Shown here: piece by piece, positions 24,161-37,232 of the stretch
How the letters are laid out: each line of letters begins with the position of its first letter
Numbering within the stretch: position 1 is the first letter of the stretch
Assembly (NCBI GenBank): GCA_024362935.1
Contig: JANCRA010000067.1
Location: 2,607,921-2,671,920 of the forward strand
Length of the DNA stretch: 64,000 nt
DNA from: Setophaga petechia
Taxonomy: Eukaryota; Chordata; Aves; Passeriformes; Parulidae
Reading direction: 5' to 3'
Position numbers and translations under genes: made by a program
The notes under the pieces: generated by a model
Told to the model about the DNA's origin: nothing
What the model saw: the letters and a program-made list of their open reading frames with translations, nothing else
Databases searched by the model: none

Positions 24161-26399
24161 GCATTTTTCAAATGCAATTATTAAAAACCTATTTTCTCTC
24201 TCAAATGACTCAACAGTTTGGTATCCAGAGCTATATTTCATAGTGAAAAAAAAAAAATTCCAAAAGCCTAATTTTCAGATTTTCATTTTTTATATTCTTC
24301 TGCTACTGACCGAGAACCAGCCCCAACGAACCCAGAGCAGATTCTACTGCTCGTGCTGTGTCTGCCAGGTTTAAAAACTGGAATAACCATTTGAGAAATG
24401 CTGGATTGTTTCACAGCACTGACCTGAGCAAGGGGAACTCAGGAAGGATATGGTGATAGGAATTCAGCCCTGAGAAGGATGTCAGTCATAATAAAACTGC
24501 TCTGCATTGAAGTGCTCGTAAAAGACCGACTTTCTTCACACGCCATGGCAGAGCACTCGTTGCTCATTTGTCACCCTGCCTGGGAGTGACATTTGCCAGC
24601 TGCAATCTGCCATTGTCATAGTTTTCCCCTTTTGCTTCCATTGACCAAATGTAAACAATTCTTGACAGCAGCTCTGAGATGGCATCAACAGCGTGCTGCA
24701 GCCACTTCAAAACAGGAACACGGCCATGTGTCACTGACAATAAAACAGAAAGGCATGGACCAGGAAGGTTTTCCTCAGCCAAGATGTTCCAGCATGCAAG
24801 GGAGTGATCTTCCATCAGAAAGAGAAAAAATGTGGAGCCCTCTGAACAGTGTTTAGCTGATTTCAACAGGAATGGGTCAGATTGGAAGGGAGCACAGTGA
24901 GTCCAACCTCCTGCTCCAGCACAGGATTGTGGCCAGACAGTTCTGGAATATCTCCAGATCCACATTGGAATGAGCTTGGCCCTCAGTAGGTTTTTATCTG
25001 GACTTTAATGGTCAATAAGGCAAATGAAGCACAAGCCTAAAACTGCATCACAAATGAAAAATAATCTGAGTAACACAGAAGTCAGTGATTGGTGATGTCC
25101 TGTAGAGTAAAACAATTTGTTTCATCTTCCATGCTCAATGTTTAAGGTGGATTTTTATTTCTTACTTGAGATACTAAAATTAATTTACTGTTACACCTCC
25201 CACCCTCCACCCCATGACAATATTTTTATAATGTTTGGGATTTAATACCTACCAAAACTCCACTAGTGTGACCCATGACACATTCACAGCTCATCCACAA
25301 CCTATGGCTGCTCCCTACCTGTGATATTCAGCTTGGATTTGCACATCTCTGGAGAAACAGCCTTGCAGAAACCCATCCATCCTCAGAGGAACTGCCCCCA
25401 CAGACCTGCACAGGTGGAGACCCTGGACTGCTCCCTTTCCCCAGCCATAAGGGACATTTTTCCACTCTCCCTGCAGCAGTGATTCAGCTCAGGGTCTGGA
25501 GACCTTGGCTCCCATCCACACCACTCAGCAAACCAAGTACAGCTCAGCAAAAGGTATGTTAGTGGAATGCAGCTTTTAACCTCCTATCCTTTGTGTATTT
25601 TACAGAGAGGTACTGAACAATTTTATTCTTTTTTTGGTTACACATTCTTCACTTGTGTTCTGTCAATTAATAAATATTTGCTGAATTCCAGTGAACGGAG
25701 TATTTTTACAAATGCCCAGAATATTTCTTAGATTAATTTGGAAGGCCTTGCCAAAAGATAAGATGATGATAAGGAAGTAAGCAGAACACCCACACAAGGT
25801 ACAGTTATCTTGGGTGTTTTATCAGGATTTAGGGTTGTGACACAGCCCCAGTGCTGTTCTACAAGGAATCTGTGCTTCCAAATTCTCACGTCCAGGACAC
25901 CTTCCAGGTCCCACCTCTGATATGGCTCCTGTGTGCCCACGTGGGTAACCTGATTTATCAGTGACTCTTTTTCCAAAAGCTGGCAAATTCCTGCTACTCA
26001 GCCCTGTGCTTTCTTCCACAGAGGTGATTCTCTGTCACAGGTGAAAGCTGTGAAGTGGAAGCCAGAGGTGCAGGAGGAGTCTCTGACCCATCAGCTCATT
26101 CACTTCTTCTGCCAAGCTCCATAAACACAACTTCCTTCTTTTCAGGCTTTATCATTCCTACACAGTGGGATTCATTTGAATCAGTCATCCTGGACTCCTC
26201 TAATAATCTGTATAAACTGTGGAGATGCAAAGAGCAGCAAGCAGGGAAGAGAAAAATGCAATTTCTTCTGTAGCACCTAAACCAGACCAGGTGGCTGAAC
26301 TCCACCAGCGCCTGTTTCTCACCCGTGGCTTTCAAGATATTCCTGGGTCACTGGTTTAGATGGAGATTTCCACCCTGTAAACACCTGTGAGGAGATATT
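24161..26399. other. Unassigned sequence with a possible decayed CR1 piece
   Basis: No exon recognised. At about 24868-24965 a block containing 'gattggaagggagcacagtg' looks like a weak antisense CR1 3' fragment. Confidence 0.4.
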
Positions 26400-26427
26400 T
26401 TGATGATGATGATGATGATGATAATGA
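26400..26427. repeat. (GAT)n microsatellite
   Basis: About eight GAT/TGA units immediately next to a CR1 fragment. Confidence 0.9.
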
Positions 26428-26770
26428 CATTTCCAGGGTTGGAGCAGCCACAGCTTCTCTGGGTAACCTGTGCACGGCCTCACCACCCTCACAAGTCAGA
26501 ATTTCTTCCCAATATTCCATCTATCCCTGCCCTCTGGCAGTGGGAAGCCATTCCCTTTGTCTTTTCATTCCATGACCTTGTCCAAAATCCCAGCTCTCTT
26601 GGAGACCCTTTAGGCACTGGAAGGGGCTTTGAAGTCACCCCTTTTCTAAACCTTCTCTTCTCCAGGCTGAACAACCTCAAATCCTTCAGCTTTTCCTCAA
26701 AGGAGAACTGTTTTATTCCTCTAACCATCCTCATGGACCTGCTCTGGACTCACTCCAGCTCAGCTGGAAT
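26428..26770 (-). mobile_element. CR1 LINE fragment lacking its 3' terminus
   Basis: Antisense CR1 with 'ggagcagccacagcttctct', 'gtgggaagccattccctttg' and 'ccaggctgaacaacctcaaa' on the plus strand. The terminal piece expected to its left is replaced by the GAT repeat. Confidence 0.88.
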
Positions 26771-29700
26771 TCAGTTTCAGAGCCATATTAAAGTCACCCT
26801 GCAGATTTATCACCTCTGAGTATCTCTGCAAGACTCCATCTCAGCTCAGGCTGTCCACAGCCAACTCTTGGTGCTCTATTTTTTCACAAATTGCCCTTGA
26901 AAATTGAGGCACCCAGATCCAGGGGTTGCTATAGGACATTTTAATCAGTGTTGAGCAAGGATGTGGGATGCATGGGATGTGCACAGTGCCATGGAAAACA
27001 CTGAAACACCTCCTGAAAATCACTATGGGGCCAAGAGGCAAATATGAGAGAAAATGTTTCAATGTGAGGGTCTGGAAGAGTCTCAGGGCAATCATTGCAT
27101 GGATATTTGAGTTGTGCCTTTAAATTGGAGTTACCCGTAATTCCTTCAGGAAAAAAAAAAAGAAATTTAAGAAAAAAACTCACAGCAGATGAAACAAAAA
27201 ATGGTGAATGATTTATCTCAACTTTCTCCTTGTAAAATCTGTGCTTGATTCCTTGCTGATATAGTCAGCAACTATTAGTGGGGGATGTCACAAAATCTGG
27301 TTGTTTTCCATTGTACCAACAATCCCTCCCCATCCTGTTTGAAATGACAAATAAAATACCTGATTAAGGCCTTTTTCCTTTTCTAGCTTTATAAACAAGG
27401 CTGCTAAGGAGGAACTGCTTCCTTATTCCAGAGCTGGTGTTGAATTTATTATTTGAAAGCCAATGAAAACAATCAATGAAGAGTGTGAGTGTACACAAAG
27501 TGTCCTTCATGGAGAGACTTTTCCCTAAGAGCAACCATTCCATTAAAAAAAATCCCTGATCTTTTTGATGAAAAAATAAAACTATGCACATTAAGGCTTT
27601 GATGCTTCATTCTTAATTTTGGCATTTCTGAAAACAAAAACTGAAGAGACAAATTATCACAGGACAAACTTTGGTGAGGTTTTTGTCATCTAAAACATAA
27701 TTGTGCATACTTCACAAATTGACAATGTGAAATTCAGGGCAGTTCCCTTCACAGTAAACTTACCCTGGGACAGGAAAATAAAACAGATTTACCAAAATAA
27801 TTTAAATCCTTTTTTTTTTTTTTTTACTACATTACGTTATTGCAATCATACCTCAATTCATCCAGGCCTTCTGAAAAATTACTATTTTACTGCTTCAAAA
27901 GATTGGGCAAGTATTTTCTGGAAAAAACAGTGGTCTGATGTCTTTGGTTTTTTAATGCAGCCCTCAACCAGCACCAGAAAAAATCCTGCCTTCTCCCAGT
28001 GCTTCACTTTCAGCAACTGAATCCTCAGAGCCCCTAAATCACTTCTCCCTAATGGAAAACTTGGCTTCTGGTGGTGTCATTCTTCCAAGCTCTTCAGCTT
28101 TCCTTGATTACTGAAGTGACCATTTCCTGCCATTTCAAATTAGCCCATTAGATACATTGCAAACACAAACAAATCAAAATCTGCCCCAGGAAAGTGAAAA
28201 CTTGGAAGGAAGAGACTCAAACTGTCATTTTTAGTTTATCTGGGAGCCAAACCCACAGTGACTGCAGGGATTCATTCATGAGATCAGTCATCCTATCTTA
28301 AACTTCTCCAAGATTTAACCAGAATAAGAGCAGGCATGTGAAAAACAAACATCAGAATGTCTATAAAATAATGAATTTTTTACCCACAACCATCATTTTT
28401 TGCTTTTGCCATTGTTTTTCCACTGAGCTGCTGAGCCCCATGAAATATTCACAACTCAACCTCCCAGATTAATTTCCACTAACAAATCAATTATTAAAAA
28501 ATGAGAAGGAAATCTGGGCTTTTGCTTGACCATTGCTTTAAATGTTTTATTTGTATGAGACACTCTGTACAAGACAAAGCTAAATAAACATTTTGTAAAA
28601 AGGTGGTAAATATGACACCCTGCCAAAATAGCAACTCTGCTTCCATATTCATCTCCATAAATCCATGTCTGTTATTAGTTAAGGGGTCGATTTTCAGCAC
28701 AGGGTGCACTTTTTTATTCCACAGAAGAAAAGAGAATGAAATGAAGACACCATGCAGACCTAAGTGCCAACACCACTGGTGCCTTTTAAAGCTCAATCAT
28801 CAAATGATCACTGCTTTGTTCAGCTCAGGAAGTCACATTATTTAGGAAATAAATAAAAAAAAAAAAAGAGAAACAAGGAAGAGGAAAGTATAATTTAAAA
28901 AATTGGATGGGTGTTGTGCACAGTTTGCATTGCCTCGTGTGATTGACACAAAAAGCCTTGCCATGTCTTAAGATAAATAATTTCTGGTGCTTTACACTGA
29001 ATGAAAATATGCAAATCTTGATGCAGGAAGTGAGCAGGCAATGCTCTGGCATTACTTTTGGAGAGTATTTAGGTGTAAATGAGGTTCTGGTTGCAGATTC
29101 CTTCCAAGGAGCCATTCCTTCTTGCCTGGTAAGGACACTGAGGTGCCCTGCCCAGCTGGGGCTTGGGGAGGTGGTTCAGGTTCATTTTTTCCTCCTTTGT
29201 GAGTGAGGGCCTGGGTGAATCTGGAGTTAAATCACTGTCAGGTGGGCAGTGGACTTTCTGCAAACAAATATACAAGGACACAATGACAAATAATAGGTAA
29301 GGAAAATCTGTTTTAACAAAAAATATTCTCCATTCTCCACCAAGCAGTGATGAAGGAGCCTCAAAGCTTTGTGGAGTCTGTATTAGAAAGAGGAACAGAG
29401 TTCAGGGCCTCTTCTTATCTTTGTTTACTCTCCACAAGAGCCCAAAAACCACATTCTCCAAACACATTTTCTTTCTCATACCATAAAAATCTTTACATCT
29501 TCATGGGTGTGATGCACTGGAGACAATCCTCTTGGGATCCCTTGGTAGGAACAACTCTCTCATCCTAAAACAAGGCTCCAGCACACCCTGGTATCTCCCC
29601 TCCTCTGGACAGGGAACAGATCTCCTGAACACCTCAGCACTGCAGACATCCAGACCTCAGTCAGATCAGACCTGCCTGTCCCACAGCAGCTCCTCCTGCC

Positions 29701-30282
29701 CCAGAGCAGCCCTTATCTCTGCCTTATCTCCAGCCTGACACAGTTTAAGGCTTTGAAATAAATGGTGTGGGTTTACTAGGCTGGAAAAACCAGAAAGGAA
29801 TATTTTTGGTTCCAAAAATCTTCCAACATTTGTCATCTCCACAGTATTTTCTGTCCAAATGCATCTCTCAAAATTTTATATTATGGATGTCCCGTAAGGC
29901 AGGTGGGAAAATCAAACTGTATTTGTTTAATGAAATAAAGTGTGGACTATAAAGAAATTTCAAAGAGGGGAAAAAGGTTTTACATCTGGGATCTTTGGCT
30001 GTTTGGGACTTGCCAGAAACACTGAAGCTCAGGCTGAGGTATCTTAAAGACATTATTGAATCCAGCTGCAGCTGACAGCACAGACATCCCTAAATACACA
30101 GGGATGGCAGAGGCAGCAGTCAGGAATGAGCATGGAGCTAGTGCTGAATCTCTTTGGGAGATCTGGATCTCACAAAGTTTTAAGTTCATCTATCTGATCT
30201 AAACCAAACAGATTTTATTACACTGAAATAAGTAAAATTAAAACAAATGCAACCCTGAGCTGCTTTACTGCATGTAATGGCT
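26771..30282. other. Unassigned sequence
   Basis: No recognised element or exon. Poly(T) lies near 27810-27825 and poly(A) near 28851-28866. Confidence 0.45.
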
Positions 30283-30512
30283 TTTAAATGGAAAGAGGGC
30301 AGGTTTAGATTGGATATTAGGAATAAATTCTTCCCTGGCACAGGTTCCAAGAGAAGCTGTGGCTGCCCCTGGATGCCTGGAAGTGTCCAAGGCCAGGCTG
30401 GATGGGCTTGGAGCAACCTGGGATAGTGGAAGGTGTCCCTGCCCATGGCAGGGACTGGAACAAGATGATTTCTAATTTCCCTTCCCACCCAAACCATTCT
30501 GTGATTCTGTCA
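30283..30512 (+). mobile_element. CR1 LINE 3' fragment
   Basis: Contains 'gattggatattaggaataaa', 'aagtgtccaaggccaggctg' and a CATTCTGTGATTCTGTCAC tail, in the plus orientation. Confidence 0.92.
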
Positions 30513-30796
30513 CAGTTTGATATGAATAGAAAACAAAGGGGGAGGCAGATCTTCATCCAAAGGCCATCTCAGCCTTTCTGGCACTCCTTTGTAACTTATA
30601 TTCAAGTTGGTTTTCAAATCTAACTCCAGTGCTAATTCCTGAGATCTCCATTTGCACAGTCAGTTTGCACCTTACACCCAGAACAACATTAAATTTTTGA
30701 TGGAAATTGATTTGCCACCCATTTTTCAGGACCCACAGGAGTTTCCACACTGACTAGGAAGAAGGTGCTACAATAAACATCAGGAAGTAAAAGTCC

Positions 30797-30802
30797 TTTA
30801 TT
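30797..30802 (-). promoter_or_regulatory. Candidate AATAAA polyadenylation signal for MINDY4
   Basis: Reading the minus strand downstream of the stop, AATAAA occurs here, about 1.08 kb past the stop codon. A second one occurs at 31023-31018, about 0.86 kb past it. Either would give a 3' UTR of ordinary length. Nothing in the sequence decides between them; transcript ends would. Confidence 0.3.
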
Positions 30803-31017
30803 GAACTCTCATGAAATATTCACTCTCAAGAGAGGAATGCCTCTAGAAACACCATTTATCTGCCTTTTTCCCTGAGGCATTTTTCCCAACCTTCTGTACA
30901 GTAATTTGCCACAATTTTGGTAAACTGTTGCTAAAGCAGAATTAATCAGAGTACAAACTGTGGCTTCAGTACCTCAGTATCCATGTCCACAGTACCTCCT
31001 CATTCCAGCACAAGCAT

Positions 31018-31023
31018 TTTATT
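31018..31023 (-). promoter_or_regulatory. Alternative AATAAA signal for MINDY4
   Basis: This is the proximal AATAAA in the putative 3' UTR. It is followed on the minus strand by a TG-rich stretch (TGCTTGTGCTGG), which resembles a downstream GU-rich element. Confidence 0.3.
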
Positions 31024-31880
31024 TAACCATGGAAACTGGTACCTATCACAGATAGGCACCATCTGAATTTCAAAACCAACAACTCTTCTGTTTTCTTGTA
31101 GTTATGGAGAAGCAAATCCCAGCTCTGATTTGTCACCTGGGTGTGAATAAACCCTCGTGTAGAAATAAGGGCATCAATGTAAAGACACTGATACAGCTGC
31201 CTCTTACCTGAAAGAAAAATGAGCTATATCAGCATGAGGCACTGTTACACACCAGCTGCACCTAGGAACTATCAATGGGATTATTTTGGTAACACACAAC
31301 CACAATCCTTACTGCAAATTTATGACACAACAAGAACTTGGTATAGGCCAGGCTGTCCCCAAAAAAGCCCAGATGGCCACCAGCCTATTTAGGCTTGCTA
31401 ACACCAGGTAACCAGGTGAATATATGTTCCTTGGGTGATATTTTATAGTGGCACTGCAGCTTTTTCAAGGAAGAACAAGGCAGGCAGAGAAGGCCGTAAA
31501 GTGAGAGAAATCTGGGCTCAGCATCTCCCATCAGATGCTTCCAAACAATTGCAGGATACAGAGTGGATCCAGCAGGAGACCTCAAGGGGATGTTGATGAC
31601 TTCAGAGCTTCATCTGTAACCTTGATTTGGTGGTGAGAACCCAGCCTGCCCTCAGGAGCTTTATGCTGAGGGCAGAGACAAGGAATTTACGTCAGTGTTG
31701 TTTATATTAAAAGCAAAATATCCAAAGCACGAGGTGACTGAGGTGAAACTCTGCCAGCCTGCAAACCTTGTCATTCTTCCTCATCTCCCACTGCCCTATT
31801 TCCTGTATTGGTGGGAATAGGAATGTGCTCATTCAGTCATTTCCTTTTGGTCTTCCCAAATAAAGTGCAGCTCAGATCAG

Positions 31881-31929
31881 TCACAAGATGGGTTCTGTGC
31901 CGTTCCAGTCAATGACAGCTCCTTGCCAC
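31881..31929 (-). CDS. MINDY4: MINDY4 terminal coding exon with stop codon
   Basis: This exon is 49 bp. It completes the Lys codon of the previous exon and encodes WQGAVIDWNGTEPIL followed by TGA at 31883-31881. The acceptor AG is at 31931-31930, preceded by TTTCT. A tryptophan-rich C-terminus ending in WNG(T/S)EPIL is what I recall for MINDY-4, so the protein ends at the family's normal position. The 3' UTR continues to lower coordinates. A ~165-bp tandem duplication begins 102 bp upstream of this exon inside the intron. Confidence 0.9.
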
Positions 31930-32030
31930 CTAGAAATGAAATCATTTACATCCATCAGTTCATCACCTGAAAGGCAAACCCACACCCCTGATCCAGGGAA
32001 GTTTAGAGAGACTGGGATGGGCTTGTTTGG

Positions 32031-32362
32031 GGTGACTAATCCCATCCCAAAGGGAATGCAGCAGAAGTGAGGGAATTGTACCCCGAGTTTAGGTGCCAAG
32101 GTTGGATGTCTCTGTCCTGACCCTCCTCCAGCCTCTCTGGGCAACAGAGCAGATTCACAACATAGACCTCCATGTTGGACACAATAATTAGGTAACTAAT
32201 CCCATCCCAAAAGGAACAAACCAGAAGTGAGGGAATTTTACCCCCCGATTTTAGGTGCCAAGGTTGGAGGTCCCTGTCCTGACCCTTCCTCCAGCCTCTC
32301 TGGGCAACACAGCAGCAGCTGATTCACAATAGAGATCTTCATGTTGGACACAATAATTAGGG
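32031..32362. repeat. Tandem duplication of a 160-170 bp unit
   Basis: Copy 1 runs from about 32031 to 32192 and copy 2 from about 32193 to 32362. Matching anchors are ACTAATCCCATCCC (32035 and 32195) and TTGGACACAATAATTAGG (32175 and 32344). Copy 2 carries a small insertion containing CAGCAGCT. The unit is not a mobile element I recognise. Confidence 0.92.
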
Positions 32363-34587
32363 AATGCCCAAGATGGCTGCAAGAATTAACCCTAAATAAA
32401 TACAAACCCAAAATACTCACTCTCAGCTGTCAGAAGGAAATTTGCTTATTTTGTTATTTTTGTTTAGCTTGGATTAGGAACTCTGTGACTGAGATCCTGT
32501 GCCTGGATCACTTCACTGAGCATCTTTCTTTGTTCCTGACCTTGGCTCCTCCAAGCACTCCATGGCTCACTTTAATGGTGATGTTTTGCTTTCCCTGTGC
32601 TGAGGTTCTGCTTTTCTCTGCCCTTATTCCCCCTTCAGCATGACCCTGGAGATGCACACTGAGAACAGAATGATTCTGGAACCTTCCACCTTTCTCATTC
32701 CTGGCTCTGCACTGGCTGCCCACCTCAGCAATGTGATGAATGCAAAGGAGGCATCAATCCTGAATCTGCCCCAAAATGTGTCTTCAAATCATAGCAAAAG
32801 ACAGAGATCTGACCCAAAAACCTGGTGAAAGCAGGATGGTGCTCTCCAGTCACCTCCCTGAAGTGAGCCAGCTCACCCCTCACGGCATGGATTCACCCTT
32901 GGCCGTGGCTTTTCCCATCTTCAAGGTCATGGTCTACATTTTCTGGGAGCTAAACTGCTGCATTCTCGTTGCTGAGTATTTATATCTGTTCTGAAAATCT
33001 GTCTCAGAGCAGTGAGGGATTGGTGAGGGGGTGGAGGGAGCAGGGAGCTGCCAGTGCCACATTCCTTCTGTCACCGAGGACAGGATGTGTCAGCGAGGGT
33101 ATGGCAGCTCAGTCCTTGAGCTGAGCAAGCCAATTAAGTGTAAAACAAAACCAAAAGCTGAATTCTTGCAGTCTTCAGGGCAATGTCTCAAAGGAAGTGA
33201 CCATCTGAGGGCTGTTGTGAAATTTTTCCTTTTGGTTTTTTACTTTGCTGAGAAAATTATAATTGAGAATTGCAGAAAGATTGTCTCCATCCCAGGAATA
33301 CACAGCAGAGATGCCCCACATCTTAAATTAAAAGCAGAATTTGTTTCATCTGGGGTTACTCACCCTAAATCTGGTATTTGCCAGAGGTGAGAGCTGTCCC
33401 TGTCAGAGAGTTTAGAATGTCACCCTTAAACAACCAAATGGAGAAAACAACTGCCACCTTCTGTCCCCATTGGATTTGCCATCAAATCATCCCTTATCTT
33501 TGAGTACAATCTTCCCAAGGTGCAACTATCTGTCTCACCAGGGTGATTAAAGCTTTGAGAGGGATCCACAGAGACTAAAAAACCCCAAATGAACCTGCAC
33601 TGTGCCCTGTGGGACTGCTCACATTGCTGAAACCATTTCTGCTGTTGGTAAAGTTGTTCATCACTGTGCAGTGAGGAACTGGCTTTTATTAAAACTGGCT
33701 TTCCATAAAGAGCTTAAACAGAGCATAATTTTTGAAGCAGGACTGAAGGTTATTTTCAGAACAAGCCTCATCTCCTGGGTTTATTTTTAAACCATTTTTT
33801 AGACCAAAAAGCAGCTTTTGGCTGTTTGCTTCTATGAGACAGGTCCAAAACTTTTTTCCCCCTCTTGCATCTGCACAAGAAAAGGTGTCAAAGAGTGAGG
33901 AATCTCACTCACAGATGCTGAAATAGTACTTTATTTCCAAACAGATACAAAACTTCCTGGACAATGCAGGTGATCACTTCCCCAAACTATCCTGCCCCAG
34001 TGTAATTGCAATGTGAGACATTTTCTAGCTGCTGATTCAATTATAATTTATCAGATTAGCAAAAGGAAAACTACATTTGACCCACCTGCCTCAAGTACAA
34101 CCTCACCCAGGGGTCATGCTGCTAACGGGAACTGGAGAGGAACAGGTCAGGCCCTGAACAATGCTCAGTCTGGAATAGCACTCAGTGAGCATCTCCTGTG
34201 CTGACAATTTGGTATTGTTTTGGAGCACATCAATAATTCAGGGTGAAATGCCCAGGCTCTGCTCTTCTCTCATCCACCAAATCCCCTAAGGGTGTTTCAC
34301 AGCCAACAGGTGAACTCATGGATCCCACAGCCCCACTACCACAGAGGGTTAACAAAAAATCCTGCTAAATTCAGGTTCTAGGAGCAGAGGAGAGTTTGGT
34401 CCCCCTCAGGCAGAGCTAACAGATGTTATTTCCTCCAGTGCTGAGGATCAGCACTGTGATATAAGAGTATTCCTCAGGGAGGAACAGGATAAGCTGTCTG
34501 CACGGCATCTCCAAAACAAGCCAGGGATGCACATTCCAGACATCCCTGGGCAGAATCCACTGCTGCCATTGATGTCTGGGGCTCAGA

Positions 34588-34793
34588 GCCACAAGAAAAG
34601 CACTTTTACTTGTCCTTTCTTTGGGGACCACCAGGTTACACTGGTACCTGGTGGTGACTGGTCATGCCAGAGGCAGCTGAAGTGTTCCCTGCTCTAAATT
34701 CAGAACTGAACTCTTCTGATGTTTTACACAACAGGGGCTAAAAACAGGAGCCTCCTCCTCCTCCTGCAGAGGCAAAATAACCCTTATTTTCTC

Positions 34794-34831
<38 letters not shown>

Positions 34832-34845
34832 TTAAAACTAAATAG

Positions 34846-34914
<69 letters not shown>

Positions 34915-35190
34915 TTTAACTAAATGCCACAAGAAAAGCACTTTTACTTGTCCTTTTCCTGGGGCCTGCAGGTTACACTGGTACCTGACGGTGACTGGTT
35001 ATTCCAGAGGCAGCTGAAAGGTTCCCTGCTCTAAACCCAGAACTGAACTCTTCTGATGTTTTATAGAACAGGGACTGAAAACAGGAGCCTCCTCCTCCTC
35101 CTGCAGAAGCAAAACAACTCTTCTCTTCTGATAATAATGTTATTAATAATGATGATGATGAGTATTATTATTATTTAAAAAAACTAAATG

Positions 35191-35245
<55 letters not shown>

Positions 35246-35259
35246 AACTACCTAAATGC
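34588..35259. repeat. Tandem duplication of a 338-bp unit ending in TAA/TTA arrays
   Basis: Copy 1 (34588-34925) and copy 2 (34926-35259) share the start GCCACAAGAAAAGCACTTTT, the CCTCCTCCTCCTCCTGCAGA stretch and a terminal trinucleotide region. In copy 1 the end is a TAA array (34794-34831) facing an ATT array (34846-34914), which can pair as a hairpin. In copy 2 the first array has decayed and the second remains (35192-35242). Confidence 0.95.
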
Positions 35260-36842
35260 GAAACCAGTCTATTACCAGTGCCTACCCTTAGGAGAGGGTA
35301 AAAGAACAAAGAGCAGGCAGATGTGAGGCACAGAACTCAAAGTGTTGAGTTGAGGATGGTGGTGCTCAAGTATTGAGGTAAGCAGTGGCCTTAATTTAAT
35401 TAATCAATTTAATTTAATCCATTGTCATGGATTAAACCAGAACTGAGGCATGTAAATAGAAGCAAAACTCTCAATTAACAATAAAACAAATTAATGATAG
35501 TTTATTGTCTCAGCTCTGATTGTCCAGACAGTGGAATTCTCCACTCTGCCTGAGAAATTATCCTGCATTTTTTGAAAAGTCATTATCATGAATCCTTAAT
35601 CAAAAATAAATAACAGCTCTTTGCTTTATTAAAAATTATTTTAGGGGAGTTTTCCACAGTTGTATCATAAAAACCATTCCTTTTTTTATTCCCTAAATTG
35701 CTAAAAATTTGGTTATTTGGGTTGGTTCTTACTTTTCCTTATATGCTGTTCTGTAGTTGGAAGAAAAAGTTCTTAAAACAAAAAGAAAAAAATTAACATG
35801 AAAAACTTTTTGCAGCAAGGCCAAGCTTAAATAAATACCCTCAAAGCAAAGGGAAAACACTGAAAACAAGGAGCCAGCATGCCCAGGGTAAATCAGACTG
35901 AGAATGCTACAAACAAAATAAACTGACACTGGAATTTGCTGGTAATTTACCTCTCAAGCAGATGAAAGCAGGGAACTTAAAATAAACAAACAGCAGCAGC
36001 ACCACTGTATAACTCTGACACAATGCCAGCAATGGAAGATATTCTAAGACTTTAGGTAGTTGCATGCATTATTCTCCCTGTGGGGCTTTCTGAGGTTATA
36101 CATTATTTATTTTAGTTTGCAGTCATGCTGATGTGTCACTGGAAATGAGGAATCAATAAAATCTGTATGTGCAGGAAGGCTGGACTGACGTCACTGCTGT
36201 CACCTTGCAGGAAGCCTCTTCTGCCTTTCAGTGATTTTCTGATCAACACACCACTGTCCATATTTATTTATTTTCTGCTGGGTTTTTTTTTTTGGTTTTT
36301 TGCAGAGCAAATTGTAGCAAGGACAGGAGGGAAACAGTGAGAGAAACCTGAAGCTGCCTGGCTGGCTGATTTAACAAATGTTATGGTCTCTGACAATGAG
36401 GCTTTTACTTCTTGCTCCAGAGATATTCAGATAGTAACTTCCAAAGCCAGGCTGGAATTGATATAAAGTTGAATTTTCTGCCCAGTTAAATTTCTCCTTT
36501 TTGCTTCTTTCATGTCTCACTGAGCTGAAAATGTTCCCATTAACTTCAGTATGATTTGGATGAATTGCTTATATAGGTCTCAAAATGGCCATGAAAATCC
36601 CAACATGAGAGGAATTATCCTTGTCTGTAAGGAGAGAACAGGAGCTAAGGGCTGTCAGGCATAACTGCACAAAACCTGACAAACCCTGTGCTCTCCACAG
36701 AAAACTGAGACTCTTCAATGGGCCTTCATGCATTGAAAATTACACCCAGGTCCCCCCTTTTGCTCTTTAGAAAAAACTGATGAAAACGGAATTAATTGTC
36801 TCCTTTTCTCATTACAGCTCTGCAATCAAGCACTTTGGGGAA

Positions 36843-36941
36843 TTAGATTTAGATTTACACTAGATTTAGACTTAAGACTTTTTAGATTTAGACTTAGACT
36901 CTTTAGATTTCAATTTAGATTTCATTTACATTTAGATTTAG
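36843..36941. repeat. Degenerate TTAGAT-type repeat
   Basis: Irregular array of TTAGATTTAGAC-like units over about 100 bp. It is not telomeric TTAGGG. Confidence 0.75.
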
Positions 36942-37232
36942 TTGCAACCAAGCTGTGCTCTCAGACTCAATTTGGCTCAGTCAGTTCTTGGTGATTGAAG
37001 TGAAGGTTCCTCTAAGAATGAACACCTTGGACAGTTCAATGTTAATTACAATAGCACACAATTAAATGTGTAAAATATATTAATACAGCCTGGCTCATTC
37101 AGATCCTCTCTGATTTTTCAGTAATAATTTTTCAGCTTTACTTGCTGAAATATTCTTTTTTTACATTCCTCACATATTTTACTTGTGTCAACAATTAAAT
37201 ATATCTGTATGAAAAACTGTAATTTCACTTAC

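Larger units (their letters stand above)
30513..31880 (-). other. Probable MINDY4 3' UTR and downstream sequence
   Basis: This stretch lies between the stop codon and the next CR1 copy. It has no credible coding frame and contains the two candidate polyadenylation signals noted separately. The extent of the UTR is inferred. Confidence 0.4.
31930..37232 (-). other. MINDY4 intron (5.3 kb) before the last exon
   Basis: GT-AG intron bounded by two in-phase exons. It contains two local tandem duplications (32031-32362 and 34588-35259), long TAA/TTA arrays and a degenerate TTAGAT-like run (36843-36941). I see no further exon in it, and the phase match leaves no need for one. Confidence 0.8.

Noticed and set aside
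34794..35242. Repeated units considered as a CRISPR-like array
   Set aside because: The units are trinucleotide microsatellites and a two-copy duplication in vertebrate DNA, without regular unique spacers.
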